This document shows positions 15,832 to 23,223 of a stretch of 64,000 bases of DNA, piece after piece. The translations under genes were made by a program, and so were the position numbers. The DNA is from CAYRNR01 sp964425605 (GTDB taxonomy: Bacteria > Myxococcota_A > UBA796 > UBA9615 > CAYRNR01). The stretch spans positions 1-64,000 of the forward strand of contig CAYRNR010000003.1 of assembly GCA_964425605.1 (NCBI GenBank), given 5' to 3'. Numbering within the stretch: position 1 is the first letter of the stretch; each line of letters opens with the position of its first letter. Below the pieces are notes generated by a model, which saw nothing but the letters and a program-made list of their open reading frames with translations, was not told the DNA's origin and searched no databases.

Positions 15832-16854
15832 CTACTTACCCGCGGCGTCCACCGCGGCCTGGAAGTCCTCCAGCGGCCGCGCGCCGGAGATGCGCTGGTC
15901 GCCGACGAAGGTCGTCGGCAGCGCGTTGATCCCCACCGAGCGGGCCTGCTCGAGCTCCCGCTGGATGCGCGCGGCGGTCTCGGCGGAGCGGTAGTCCTGC
16001 TCGAACCGCCAGGTGTCCAGGCCGAGCGCTGCGGCCGCCTCCAGGGCGAACCCGTCGGGGTCCATCCGGTGTGTCGTTTTCTGGGAGAACAGGCGCTCGG
16101 CCATGTCCCAGTACCGCCCCTGGAGACCCGCCGCGTACGCCGCCGCGTGGGCCTGCTCGGCCTCCTGGTGGTAGCTGAGGATCGGAGCGGCCTTGTAGAC
16201 CACGCGAACGCGGCGATCCTGCTCGACGAGCTGGATCAAGGTGTCGTGGGCCCGGGAACAGAACGGGCAGCAGAAGTCGAAGAAGTACCACACGGTGATG
16301 GGGGCGTCCGGGCGGCCCAGCACGTGGGCGTCGGCGTCGGTCAGCCCGGACGTGTCCACCACGTCGGCGTTGCGCCCCCACCTCTGCCGGGCCTCGTCGG
16401 CCAGCGCCTGCTCGGCGCTCGCGTCGAGGGCGCGCACGCACCTCACGTAGCCGGTGTGGCCCTGGCCGTTGAAGATGTGGCCGTTGACCGGGTTGACCAC
16501 CCAGACGTGGTCGGACTCGCGGCCAGGCACCACCTCGCCGGTGAACAGCACCGCGTCGGGCACCGGCAGGAACGGCAGCCGCAGGTTGCCGTCGTCGAAC
16601 AGCGCCTCCATCTCGGGGCGATGGGGCAGACGCCACAGCCCGGCGGGCGGCAGCTGGGAGCAGTAGGCGCTCGCCTGGTCCCACGGCATGGCCTGGGGGC
16701 TGAGGTCGGTCCAGGTACGGTCCGTGCGCCGATCGTGCACCAGCGGCCCCTCGGGCAACGCGAGGTGCGTCGGCGACCGGGACGCGGTGCGGCAGCCGCC
16801 GAGCAGCGTGATCAGGGCGAGCAGGATCCCGGCGAAGCGTGTCGGTGTCGTCAT
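15832..16854 (-). CDS. Lipoprotein fusing a DUF1566 domain to a DsbA-like thioredoxin domain
   Basis: A 340-residue lipoprotein with lipobox LLGGC (Cys21). Residues about 38-142 match the DUF1566/Lcl C-terminal domain (DRRTDRTWTD, WDQASAYCSQ, GLWRLPHRPEMEALFD, YVRCVRA), a module usually seen in bacterial surface lectin-like proteins. Residues about 180-338 form a DsbA/thioredoxin_4 domain with active site CCPFC (Cys196 and Cys199) and the cis-proline loop NALPTTF. It should form or isomerise disulfides in the envelope. The many Cys-containing lipoproteins nearby, including the GCQG...DCLGG pair, are plausible clients. The fusion order is unusual. It sits just upstream of the LpoB set on the same strand, 89 bases away. 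Confidence 0.82.
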   Translation of the reverse strand: MTTPTRFAGILLALITLLGGCRTASRSPTHLALPEGPLVHDRRTDRTWTDLSPQAMPWDQASAYCSQLPPAGLWRLPHRPEMEALFDDGNLRLPFLPVPDAVLFTGEVVPGRESDHVWVVNPVNGHIFNGQGHTGYVRCVRALDASAEQALADEARQRWGRNADVVDTSGLTDADAHVLGRPDAPITVWYFFDFCCPFCSRAHDTLIQLVEQDRRVRVVYKAAPILSYHQEAEQAHAAAYAAGLQGRYWDMAERLFSQKTTHRMDPDGFALEAAAALGLDTWRFEQDYRSAETAARIQRELEQARSVGINALPTTFVGDQRISGARPLEDFQAAVDAAGK

Positions 16855-16907
16855 CGTGTGGATTCAACCCCTCGCGCGCGGAACGATTCCCCCGGGGCAG
16901 TCCCCGG

Positions 16908-17390
16908 TCAAAGGACGTCCTCGTCCGTGACCCGCCAGGCGCGCTCCGAGGCGCTCGCCCGGTACAGGCAGGGCACGCCGTCCTGGTCCAGATCACACTC
17001 GGCGCGCGCCTCGAAGTCCCCCTCGCCGTCCGGGCCGTCCACCAGCGTCACCGAGTAGCGGCAGCGGACCATCCCGTCCGGCGTCCAGCCCAGCGCGATC
17101 AGGGCCGGCTCCGCCGATGGATCGACGTAGGTGAGCTGCTGGGGGATGGACGGCGACGTGGGCGGGATGGCCGTGAAGGTGTCGAACATGGCGCGGTAGG
17201 CCATCTCCGCCGTTCGGATGCCATCGAGGTTCGCGGGCGCCTCGGCGCGCTTGGCCCGCTTGATCATCCGGTTGTACTCGGTGATCCCCCACCCCAGCAG
17301 CACCGCCACGGCCAGCACCGCCACCAGACAACCACCCAGGGCGCATCCCCCCACCGCGATGCCGACCGAACGTCCGGACTCCGAGGTCAT
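16908..17390 (-). CDS. Pilin-like single-pass membrane protein
   Basis: A 160-residue protein with an N-terminal membrane helix at about 9-34 (GIAVGGCALGGCLVAVLAVAVLLGW), then a helix and a mixed C-terminal domain. The segment NLDGIRTAEMAYRAMFDTFTAI strongly recalls myxobacterial type IV pilin-like proteins, in which this helix follows the hydrophobic stem. No prepilin-peptidase site (Gly-Phe/Leu-Thr-x2-Glu) is present before the hydrophobic stretch. It may therefore be a retained, uncleaved relative. Two cysteines in the C-terminal part (VRCRYS, ECDLDQDGVPC) could pair. It lies between lipoprotein genes on the minus strand with short gaps. Confidence 0.55.
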   Translation of the reverse strand: MTSESGRSVGIAVGGCALGGCLVAVLAVAVLLGWGITEYNRMIKRAKRAEAPANLDGIRTAEMAYRAMFDTFTAIPPTSPSIPQQLTYVDPSAEPALIALGWTPDGMVRCRYSVTLVDGPDGEGDFEARAECDLDQDGVPCLYRASASERAWRVTDEDVL

Positions 17391-17431
17391 GCTGGGCGCC
17401 TCCCGGAGCCAGGATAACCCAGCCCAGGGGC

Positions 17432-18124
17432 TCAGATCAGGTCTTCGCCGTCCCAGGTGGCCACGGACTGGTTCTCGGCCGAGGCCACACCCTCGCCGCC
17501 CTCGTCCTGGCTCTCGGAGGTGGCCATCTCGGAGATCTCGCCTCGAGGGCCGCCCATGTCGAAGGCCGCCCAGACCGACGTGGTGACCTCGTCGAAGTCG
17601 GCGGGATCGAAGGCCAGGAAGTCGTAGCTGCCGGTGAAGTCGTCCGGGGTCAGATCGCTCAGGCCGAAGCTCGCGGCGTCGGCTGCCGTCGCCTGCAGCG
17701 GAAGCTCCCAGGATTCGTCGAAGACGCCGTCGTCGGTGACGAAGTCGACGGTGACGTCGATCTCCACGTACGCCTCGCACAGGATGGCGCCCAGGTCCAT
17801 TTCTTCATCACCCTCGGGGTAGACCGCGACGGAGTCGACGTAGCGGGCCTCGCCGCCGTCGTGGATCAGGTCGAGGGTCAACGCGGCGATCGTCCCGTCG
17901 GCGTAGTCCAGATCGGTCTCGTGGGCGAACACCAGCGCGTCGATCACCTCCTGGGCGGAGAACCCCAGCGCGGTCTGTTCGTCGAGCGCCACGGCGGTGC
18001 GGGTCTCCTCGCAGTAGGCGCTGGCGCCCTCATCGAGGTTCGGGTCCTCCTCGGGACACCCGCTCAGGGCGATCACGATGGCGAAGGTGGAAAGTGTCAT
18101 CAAGGGTCGAATGGTCTGGAACAT
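17432..18124 (-). CDS. Hypothetical lipoprotein
   Basis: A 230-residue lipoprotein (signal FAIVIALSGC, lipobox LSGC). The ATG at 18124 has AGGAGA seven bases upstream. The mature part is acidic, with CEETRTAVALDEQTALGFSAQEVIDALV, then beta strands (YVEIDVTVDFVTDDG, WELPLQATAADAASFGLSDLTPDDF) and an acidic low-complexity tail ending WDGEDLI. No enzyme motif is visible and I do not recognise the family. It lies between the pilin-like gene and the PHA synthase-like gene on the same strand. A GGTTGCAACG palindrome at 18154-18163 upstream resembles half-sites of the PHA operators, but the match is weak. Confidence 0.6.
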   Translation of the reverse strand: MFQTIRPLMTLSTFAIVIALSGCPEEDPNLDEGASAYCEETRTAVALDEQTALGFSAQEVIDALVFAHETDLDYADGTIAALTLDLIHDGGEARYVDSVAVYPEGDEEMDLGAILCEAYVEIDVTVDFVTDDGVFDESWELPLQATAADAASFGLSDLTPDDFTGSYDFLAFDPADFDEVTTSVWAAFDMGGPRGEISEMATSESQDEGGEGVASAENQSVATWDGEDLI

Positions 18125-18185
18125 CGGTCTCTCCTAATGGTTGGACCGATGGGGGTTGCAACGCTCGTGCCATCGGGCGGGGTCT

Positions 18186-19217
18186 CTAGGTCAGGGGGGC
18201 GGACAGCCAGGCCAGGACACCCGGCCAGTGGTCACGCAGGGGCCCCTTGGCCATGAAGGTGCCCACGTGGCCGGCGGGGATCTCGAGCTCGAGGACCCGC
18301 TCGGGGCGCGCGTACTCGAGCACGGCGCGGGTCTGGGCCGGGGGGGTGATGTGATCGCGGCTGCCCATGACCAGGGCCAGGGGGCAGCGGATCTCCGACA
18401 GCTGGACGGGCGCGCCGAGGGCCACGAACCGGCCCTGGACGAGGTGGTTGCCCTTGAAGAGATCGCGCACGGCCCGCAGGTACATGGGGCCGGGGAGGTC
18501 CTTGGGGCAACGGTACCAGTCCTCGAGGCGGTGGAAGCGGTCCATGGCCTCGTCGTCGTCGAGCTGCTGCCAGACCCGCCACCACTTGAGGAAGTAGCGC
18601 TCCAGCGGCAGCAGGTTGTCGAAGCCCGTGGAGATGAGCTCGCCGCGCATGGCTCCGCCGCCCGAGGCCACCAGCGCCGCGTAGGTGGCCATGGGCAGGG
18701 TCGAGACCACGTGCCCGAGCACGCCGTCGCCGGCGTGGAAGTCGATGGGGGCGGCCACGAGGGTCAGGCTGGCCACGGCCTCGGGGACGCGGGCGGCGAC
18801 CATGGCCGACTCCCAGCCGCCCTGGCACAGCCCCACCACGTGGGCACGGCCGCCGAGGGCCTCGATGGCGTCGAGGATGGTGCCGAGGGAATCGTCCACC
18901 GTGCGGCTTCGCGCCCGCCCGCGAGCGCTGCGCCAGTCGATCACCGCCACCTCGGGGAGGCCCGCCTCCAGTGACGTGGCCACGAGGCTCTGGCCCGGCC
19001 CGAAGTCGACGATGTGCGAGCGGTTCACCTCGGGGGGCACGATGAGCAGCGGCACGTCGGACGTGGCGCGCTCGGGCTCGAAGATCCGGAGCCGGAATGC
19101 GTCCTCCTCGAGGGCGATCCGATGGGGCGTGTGCCACGACGGGCCGGGGTTGCGCCTGAGCACGCTGGCGTCGAGGAACCGTCGCTGCCGTTGCAGGAGC
19201 TCCACCGCGGGATTCAT
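18186..19217 (-). CDS. phaC: Class III-type PHA synthase paralogue (short form)
   Basis: A 343-residue alpha/beta hydrolase-fold protein with the polyhydroxyalkanoate synthase signature G-x-C-x-G (VVGLCQGGW, Cys131), catalytic aspartate in MGSRDH (Asp288) and histidine in PAGHVG (His317). The Asp-His spacing of 29 residues is that of class III synthases, and the length equals the PhaC subunit of class III enzymes. Ser in place of Cys would have marked an ordinary hydrolase, so polymerase or transferase chemistry is favoured. An intracellular PHA depolymerase-like role cannot be excluded. It is coupled by ATGA to the lipase-like gene, which itself follows a PhaE/phasin-like gene, and the operon diverges from phaR. 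Confidence 0.75.
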   Translation of the reverse strand: MNPAVELLQRQRRFLDASVLRRNPGPSWHTPHRIALEEDAFRLRIFEPERATSDVPLLIVPPEVNRSHIVDFGPGQSLVATSLEAGLPEVAVIDWRSARGRARSRTVDDSLGTILDAIEALGGRAHVVGLCQGGWESAMVAARVPEAVASLTLVAAPIDFHAGDGVLGHVVSTLPMATYAALVASGGGAMRGELISTGFDNLLPLERYFLKWWRVWQQLDDDEAMDRFHRLEDWYRCPKDLPGPMYLRAVRDLFKGNHLVQGRFVALGAPVQLSEIRCPLALVMGSRDHITPPAQTRAVLEYARPERVLELEIPAGHVGTFMAKGPLRDHWPGVLAWLSAPLT

Positions 19218-21013
19218 CGGATTCTCCGTCTCGCGATCCCCAGGACGATCAGCAGCGCCATCGCCGGACCGGCGGTCGTTCGCCCGCCCGCCGCGCACTC
19301 GCAGCCGTCGCCCCACGGATCGTCGTCGTCGCCCGGGACATCGTCGTCATCGTCGGCGGAGTCGTCGTCGTCGCCCGCGGCAGAGTCGTCATCGTCCCCG
19401 GCAGAATCGTCGTCGTCGTCGTCGTCGTCGCCGAGCATCGCCTCGTACCACGAGAACGTGTCCTCGGAGAGGTAGCGCTCGCCCAGCGACCGCATGTAGG
19501 CCTGGTTCGCTGGATCGTCGTTGCCCTGGTCCACGAGCCACTGGCCCATCTCCTGGCCGGCGAACAGCAGATCCATGTGGGCCAGGTCGGCCTCGCGGGA
19601 CTCCATCAGGATCGCCCCGCGGGAGAGCAGCCCCTGAAAGTCCTGGGCCGACGCCGTGAAGATCACGCCGTCGCTGCGGCCCGAGATCTCGCCGAACATC
19701 AGCTCGCCGCTGGTCACGCCCGCGAGTTCGTCGGCGTCGAGCTCGAACCCGGGGAACCGCGGCCCGATCACGTCGGCGACGAACGTGGCGTAGAAGCTCG
19801 AGGATTGACCCAGGAAGTCCGCCAGATCCTCGCCGAAGGTGTCCACGAGGGTCTCGCGCCCCTCGACCCAGATCAGGGGATTGGTGCCGGCGAGCACGGC
19901 CACCTGCACGGTGGGATCCAGCCCCGCGCCGTGCAACTTGTCCAGCAGCCCGCCGGCCTCGGCGATGGCGTCGTCGAGGCCCTCGGAGGCGCTGTAGAAA
20001 CCCAGGCCGCCGTCGTAGGTGGTCCACCAGTCCTGCTGCAGCGCGTAGATCCCCAGGAGCGGGTCCGAGCCGGGCAAGGCGTACTGGCCGTCCCACGCCG
20101 CCAGCAGCTGCGCCTGGCCAGGGAAGGTGTCGCCGTTGTCGGGCCACAGGTCCACGCCGCGCAGGTCCTCGGTCACGAAGAGGTTGGCGGTGGTGTACGG
20201 GTAGAAGGTCTGCCAGGGGCAGGGTGACAGGGGATCGCTGCCATAGCCCGTGGCCAGGTGGGCCGAGGTCCAGCGGAAGGAGGTGTCCGCGCCTCCGAGG
20301 GGGGCGCCCGCCGCGACAAAACGTTGCACGTCACCTCGGAACGGGGTGCCGCGCTGGGAGTAGCGGGCCCCGCGCTCATCGCCGTTCGCGCCCCAGTCGA
20401 GGCCCGCGGAGTGGCTGAGGTAGATCGCCGAGGGGATGGCGCCCTTGCTGTGGCCCAGCAGGTCCACCTGCTCGGCGCCGGTCACCTCGCGAATGCGCGC
20501 CACGGCGTTGGCCACCTGCTCGGCCTGCTGGTAGTTGTCGCCGTGGGGGTGGGCAAAGGTGATGGCGAACACGGACCAGCCGCTCGCGGCGAGCTGGCGG
20601 GCCAGCGGCGGCATGACGCCCGTGGCCGCGGCGCCGGCGCCGGGCACGAGCAGCACGGGCCTGGATCGATCGGCCAGGGACCAGCCCGGCGCGTAGTGCA
20701 GCAGGAAGGTCCCCGAGTGGGGCGCATTCGAGCCGAACGCCGTGGCCACGTGGGGCGAGACCGGCGACGCGTCGTCCCAGGTCCAGCCCGGGGCGAAGTC
20801 CTCCTGCTGGAACAGCACCGTGTCGCCGTCCACCAGGCGCTCAACGCGATCCCACACGGGCAGTCCGTCCAGGTCCTGGGCCACCGTGGACGTCTCGTCC
20901 CAGGTGGCGGCGGCGACGGTGGGATCGAACTCGCCGGTGGCCGAACAGGGCGCGGCGATCACCGACGCCAGGGCCACGGCGGCGGGGAGGGCGAGGGCGC
21001 GATCAGCCTTCAC
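19214..21013 (-). CDS. Secreted lipase-like hydrolase with Asp-rich C-terminal linker and MYXO-CTERM-like tail
   Basis: A 599-residue secreted protein (GTG start, signal to about residue 25, ASVIAAPCSA). The alpha/beta hydrolase core shows VLLVPGAGAAATGV (oxyanion region) and the nucleophile elbow GHSKG (Ser189), as in bacterial lipases. Residues about 528-569 are runs of DDDDSA, followed by a terminal cassette with Cys571, a hydrophobic stretch (GPAMALLIVLG) and ARRRIR. This is the layout of the MYXO-CTERM sorting signal that attaches proteins to the cell surface. It is encoded between a PhaE-like and a PhaC-like gene with overlaps on both sides. A surface esterase acting on lipids or extracellular PHA is the likely role. 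The substrate is unproven. Confidence 0.8.
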   Translation of the reverse strand: MKADRALALPAAVALASVIAAPCSATGEFDPTVAAATWDETSTVAQDLDGLPVWDRVERLVDGDTVLFQQEDFAPGWTWDDASPVSPHVATAFGSNAPHSGTFLLHYAPGWSLADRSRPVLLVPGAGAAATGVMPPLARQLAASGWSVFAITFAHPHGDNYQQAEQVANAVARIREVTGAEQVDLLGHSKGAIPSAIYLSHSAGLDWGANGDERGARYSQRGTPFRGDVQRFVAAGAPLGGADTSFRWTSAHLATGYGSDPLSPCPWQTFYPYTTANLFVTEDLRGVDLWPDNGDTFPGQAQLLAAWDGQYALPGSDPLLGIYALQQDWWTTYDGGLGFYSASEGLDDAIAEAGGLLDKLHGAGLDPTVQVAVLAGTNPLIWVEGRETLVDTFGEDLADFLGQSSSFYATFVADVIGPRFPGFELDADELAGVTSGELMFGEISGRSDGVIFTASAQDFQGLLSRGAILMESREADLAHMDLLFAGQEMGQWLVDQGNDDPANQAYMRSLGERYLSEDTFSWYEAMLGDDDDDDDDSAGDDDDSAAGDDDDSADDDDDVPGDDDDPWGDGCECAAGGRTTAGPAMALLIVLGIARRRIR

Positions 21014-21323
21014 CCGTCTTGCCTTCCCCCTGCGCCGCCTCCAGGTGCCGCACGAGCTCCGCCATGCCCTCGGCCAGGGTGGTCACCTGCTCGTCGAGGT
21101 CGTCCAGGCGCCGCTCCACCAGGGTCAGCGCCTCGACCACCGAGGCCAGATCGTGGCTGCCCACGCCCGCATCGTCCGACGCCGGGTGGAGGCCGTGGAG
21201 CTGCCGCGCGAGCTGCTCGAGGCGCTCGCGGTTCTGCAGCAGCGTCTCCCACCAGGCGTCCACGGCCTGGCGTCCCATCCCCATCATGGCCTGGGGCCCG
21301 AAACCTCCGCTCCCGTCCAGCAC
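21003..21323 (-). CDS. PhaE/phasin-like coiled-coil protein
   Basis: A 106-residue helical protein starting at GTG 21323, chosen because AAGGAGGG lies six bases upstream; a longer frame to 21434 lacks this and would run through the operators. Features are QAVDAWWETLLQNRERLEQLARQLHGL, like the N-terminal motif of phasin-like PHA accessory proteins, and a C-terminal heptad region (LVERRLDDLDEQVTTLAEGMAELVRHLE). It overlaps the lipase gene by 11 bases. It is the first gene of the operon facing away from phaR, so it may be the small partner of the PhaC-like protein two genes on, or a granule-associated phasin. No enzyme motif is present. Confidence 0.68.
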   Translation of the reverse strand: MLDGSGGFGPQAMMGMGRQAVDAWWETLLQNRERLEQLARQLHGLHPASDDAGVGSHDLASVVEALTLVERRLDDLDEQVTTLAEGMAELVRHLEAAQGEGKTGEG

Positions 21324-21335
21324 GGCGTCCCTCCT

Positions 21336-21351
21336 TTTCGCAGTTGCAACA
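21336..21351. promoter_or_regulatory. Operator-like site TTTCGC-AGTT-GCAACA
   Basis: An imperfect palindrome between the predicted transcription start and the Shine-Dalgarno of the PhaE-like gene. Fifteen of its 16 bases equal the reverse complement of 36083-36098, inside the acyl-CoA ligase gene of the second PHA operon. It fits a PhaR-type site with a 4-base spacer. Confidence 0.6.
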
Positions 21352-21366
21352 TCCCGAACGGTCTCA

Positions 21367-21396
21367 ACCCTAGCCGAAGGGGGGGTCGGCAGCCAA
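21367..21396 (-). promoter_or_regulatory. Promoter TTGGCT-N18-TAGGGT for the PhaE-like/lipase/PhaC-like operon
   Basis: Read on the minus strand, TTGGCT (21396-21391) and TAGGGT (21372-21367) are 18 bases apart. The palindrome at 21402-21416 ends five bases upstream of the -35, the same relative place as in the phasin and phaC operon promoters. Confidence 0.6.
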
Positions 21397-21401
21397 GTCT
21401 T

Positions 21402-21416
21402 TTTTGCATTGCAACA
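21402..21416. promoter_or_regulatory. Operator-like palindrome TTTTGC-ATT-GCAACA between divergent phaR and phaE-like promoters
   Basis: It differs by one base in one arm from the TGTTGC-N3-GCAACA sites at 12738 and 36390. It lies 11 bases upstream of the phaR -35 and 5 bases upstream of the -35 on the other strand, so one bound PhaR could control both directions, including autoregulation. Confidence 0.65.
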
Positions 21417-21427
21417 CAAGTTGGATG

Positions 21428-21456
21428 TTGCCATGGGCCTCGATCAGCGCTAGTTT
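21428..21456 (+). promoter_or_regulatory. phaR promoter TTGCCA-N17-TAGTTT
   Basis: TTGCCA (21428-21433) and TAGTTT (21451-21456) are separated by 17 bases and lie 27 bases before the phaR ATG. The -35 is embedded in GATGTTGCC, a half-site of the shared palindrome. Confidence 0.6.
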
Positions 21457-21483
21457 GTTCGCGTTCACGAAAGGATCCCCGCG

Positions 21484-22023
21484 ATGGCGCCCGTTGCAGG
21501 TGCGAGTGACGACCCGGTCCTCATCAAGAAGTACGCCAACCGCCGCCTGTACGACACGCGGCGCAGCAAGTACATCACCCTGGACGACCTCGCGCGCATG
21601 ATCCGCGCAGGCAACACCGTCAAGGTGGTGGACGCCAACCGAGGCGACGACCTGACACGCCAGGTCCTGACCCAGGTGCTGCTCGAGGAGCAGGATCGAC
21701 TGGACATGATCCCCGTGGAGATGCTGCACCACATCATCAAGGTGCAGGGCACCATGCTCCAGGGTCCCTTCGCCTCGTTCCTCTCCATGGCCATGAAGCA
21801 GTTCCACGCGTCGGGCAGCGTCTGGCAGCGACAGATGAACGCCATGTTCGAGGGCTGGCCCGCCGCCGCAGGCGGCGCCGCGCCCGCGGAGCCCTCCGAG
21901 CCGCCTGCGTCCGAGGACGCCGCCCCGTCGGAGGAATCGACGGCACGCGAGGGCGAGGATCTCGGCGACCTGCGCACGCGCATGGACGCCCTGCTCGACC
22001 GGCTGGGCAAGGGCCGGAGCTAG
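21484..22023 (+). CDS. phaR: Polyhydroxyalkanoate synthesis regulator PhaR
   Basis: A 179-residue regulator. Residues 11-72 are the PHA accumulation regulator DNA-binding domain, recognisable by IKKYANRRLYDTRRSKYITLDDLARMI. Residues about 75-118 match the PHB-accumulation region (EMLHHIIKVQGTMLQGPFASFLSMAMKQF). The tail is Ala/Glu-rich, with a short terminal helix (DLRTRMDALLDRLGKG). In characterised bacteria PhaR binds both PHA granules and operator DNA, repressing phasin and its own gene until polymer appears. The gene is divergent from the PhaE-like/PhaC-like operon, with shared palindromes between them. Similar sites at the phasin gene and before the second phaC operon suggest a regulon across this window. 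Confidence 0.95.
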   Translation: MAPVAGASDDPVLIKKYANRRLYDTRRSKYITLDDLARMIRAGNTVKVVDANRGDDLTRQVLTQVLLEEQDRLDMIPVEMLHHIIKVQGTMLQGPFASFLSMAMKQFHASGSVWQRQMNAMFEGWPAAAGGAAPAEPSEPPASEDAAPSEESTAREGEDLGDLRTRMDALLDRLGKGRS

Positions 22024-22137
22024 ACGACGAGACCCGGCTGCGACGATCCCCGGACCGAAAGGAAGGACCGACTGGACAGCGCCACGCACGCGGGGGGGCC
22101 CCGCCCCGATGGTTCCAGCGCGCCGCGCCCCTCGCGG

Positions 22138-23220
22138 GTGACAGCCATCGATCTGCTGCGCGGTGGCGTCATCGCCCTGATGGCCCTGGACCACACCCGG
22201 GACTTCTTCCAGCCCCTGGGCACGGTCCCCGAGGACCTGTCCACCACGAGCGCGGCGTTCTTCCTCACCCGCTGGATCTCCCACTTCTGCGCGCCGACGT
22301 TCGTGTTCCTGGCCGGCGTGGCCGTGGCGCTGTACTCCCAGCGGCGGCCGCGCGGCGAAGCCCTGCGGTTCCTGATCACCCGCGGGCTGTGGCTGATGGT
22401 GCTCGAGGGCACCTGGGTGAGCTTCAGCTGGTACTTCCACTTCGAGTTCACCCACCTGGGTGTGCTGTGGGCCATCGGCGGCGCCATGGTCCTGCTCGGC
22501 GCCGTGGCCTGGCTGCCGCGCCGCGCCGTGGGTGTGATCGGCGTGGCGCTGACGCTGCTGCTGCACCTGTTCCCCGTATCCGGCCAGCTGCCCCTGCTCG
22601 GCCCCCTCTGCCAGCCCAGCGGCGTCGAACTGCTCGGCCACAAGTTCCACCTGAGCTACGCCGTGGTGCCCTGGTTCGCGGTCATGGCCTGCGGGTTCGG
22701 GTTCGCGGACTGGCTGGCCGAGCCCGGGAAGCGAAGGCACCTGCTGTGGATCGGCGGCGTGGCGGTCCTGGCCTTCGTGGCCCTGCGCGCCCTCAACGGC
22801 TTCGGCGATCCCGCGCCCTGGAGTTCCCACGAGCGGGGGAACTGGGCCACGGCCGCAGCCTTCCTCAACCCCAGCAAGTACCCGCCGTCGCTGATGTTCC
22901 AGCTGATGACCCTGGGCCTCGCGCTGCCCCTGGTACCGCTGCTGGCCCGCTGGAAGGGTCCGTCGTCACAGGCGCTGCTGGTGTTCGGTCAGGTGCCGAT
23001 GTTCTTCTACCTGCTGCACCTGCCCCTCATCCACGCGCTGGGCATCCTGCACGCGAGCCTGCGCTACGGCGACACCCACATCCCCGCCGACGAACCGCTG
23101 TCCCTGCTGCTCATCTACGGAGCCTGGCTCGCGCTGCTGGCGATACTGTGGCCCGCGTGCTCCGCCTGGCGGGCGCTCAAGCGCTCCAGGCGCGACTGGT
23201 GGTGGCTGTCCTACCTGTAG
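22138..23220 (+). CDS. DUF1624-type multipass membrane protein (acyltransferase-like)
   Basis: A membrane protein of 360 residues from the GTG at 22138, with about ten helices. It opens with TAIDLLRGGVIALMALDHTRDFF and continues FCAPTFVFLAGVAVALY, the signature of the DUF1624/heparan-alpha-glucosaminide N-acetyltransferase-like group. Members move acyl groups across a membrane onto sugars, with the DHTRD/H region near the catalytic site. The frame is open back to 22024. A CTG at 22072 just after AAAGGAAGG would add 22 Gly/Ser/Pro-rich residues and has the better ribosome site, so the start is uncertain. Its stop lies three bases from the stop of the convergent protease gene. The substrate is unknown. 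Confidence 0.8.
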   Translation: MTAIDLLRGGVIALMALDHTRDFFQPLGTVPEDLSTTSAAFFLTRWISHFCAPTFVFLAGVAVALYSQRRPRGEALRFLITRGLWLMVLEGTWVSFSWYFHFEFTHLGVLWAIGGAMVLLGAVAWLPRRAVGVIGVALTLLLHLFPVSGQLPLLGPLCQPSGVELLGHKFHLSYAVVPWFAVMACGFGFADWLAEPGKRRHLLWIGGVAVLAFVALRALNGFGDPAPWSSHERGNWATAAAFLNPSKYPPSLMFQLMTLGLALPLVPLLARWKGPSSQALLVFGQVPMFFYLLHLPLIHALGILHASLRYGDTHIPADEPLSLLLIYGAWLALLAILWPACSAWRALKRSRRDWWWLSYL

Positions 23221-23223
23221 GGA

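Noticed and set aside
18154..18163. GGTTGCAACG as a further PhaR-type operator
   Set aside because: It is a palindrome but lacks the N3/N4 spacer between TGC and GCA halves and no promoter is placed next to it. It is too weak to call.
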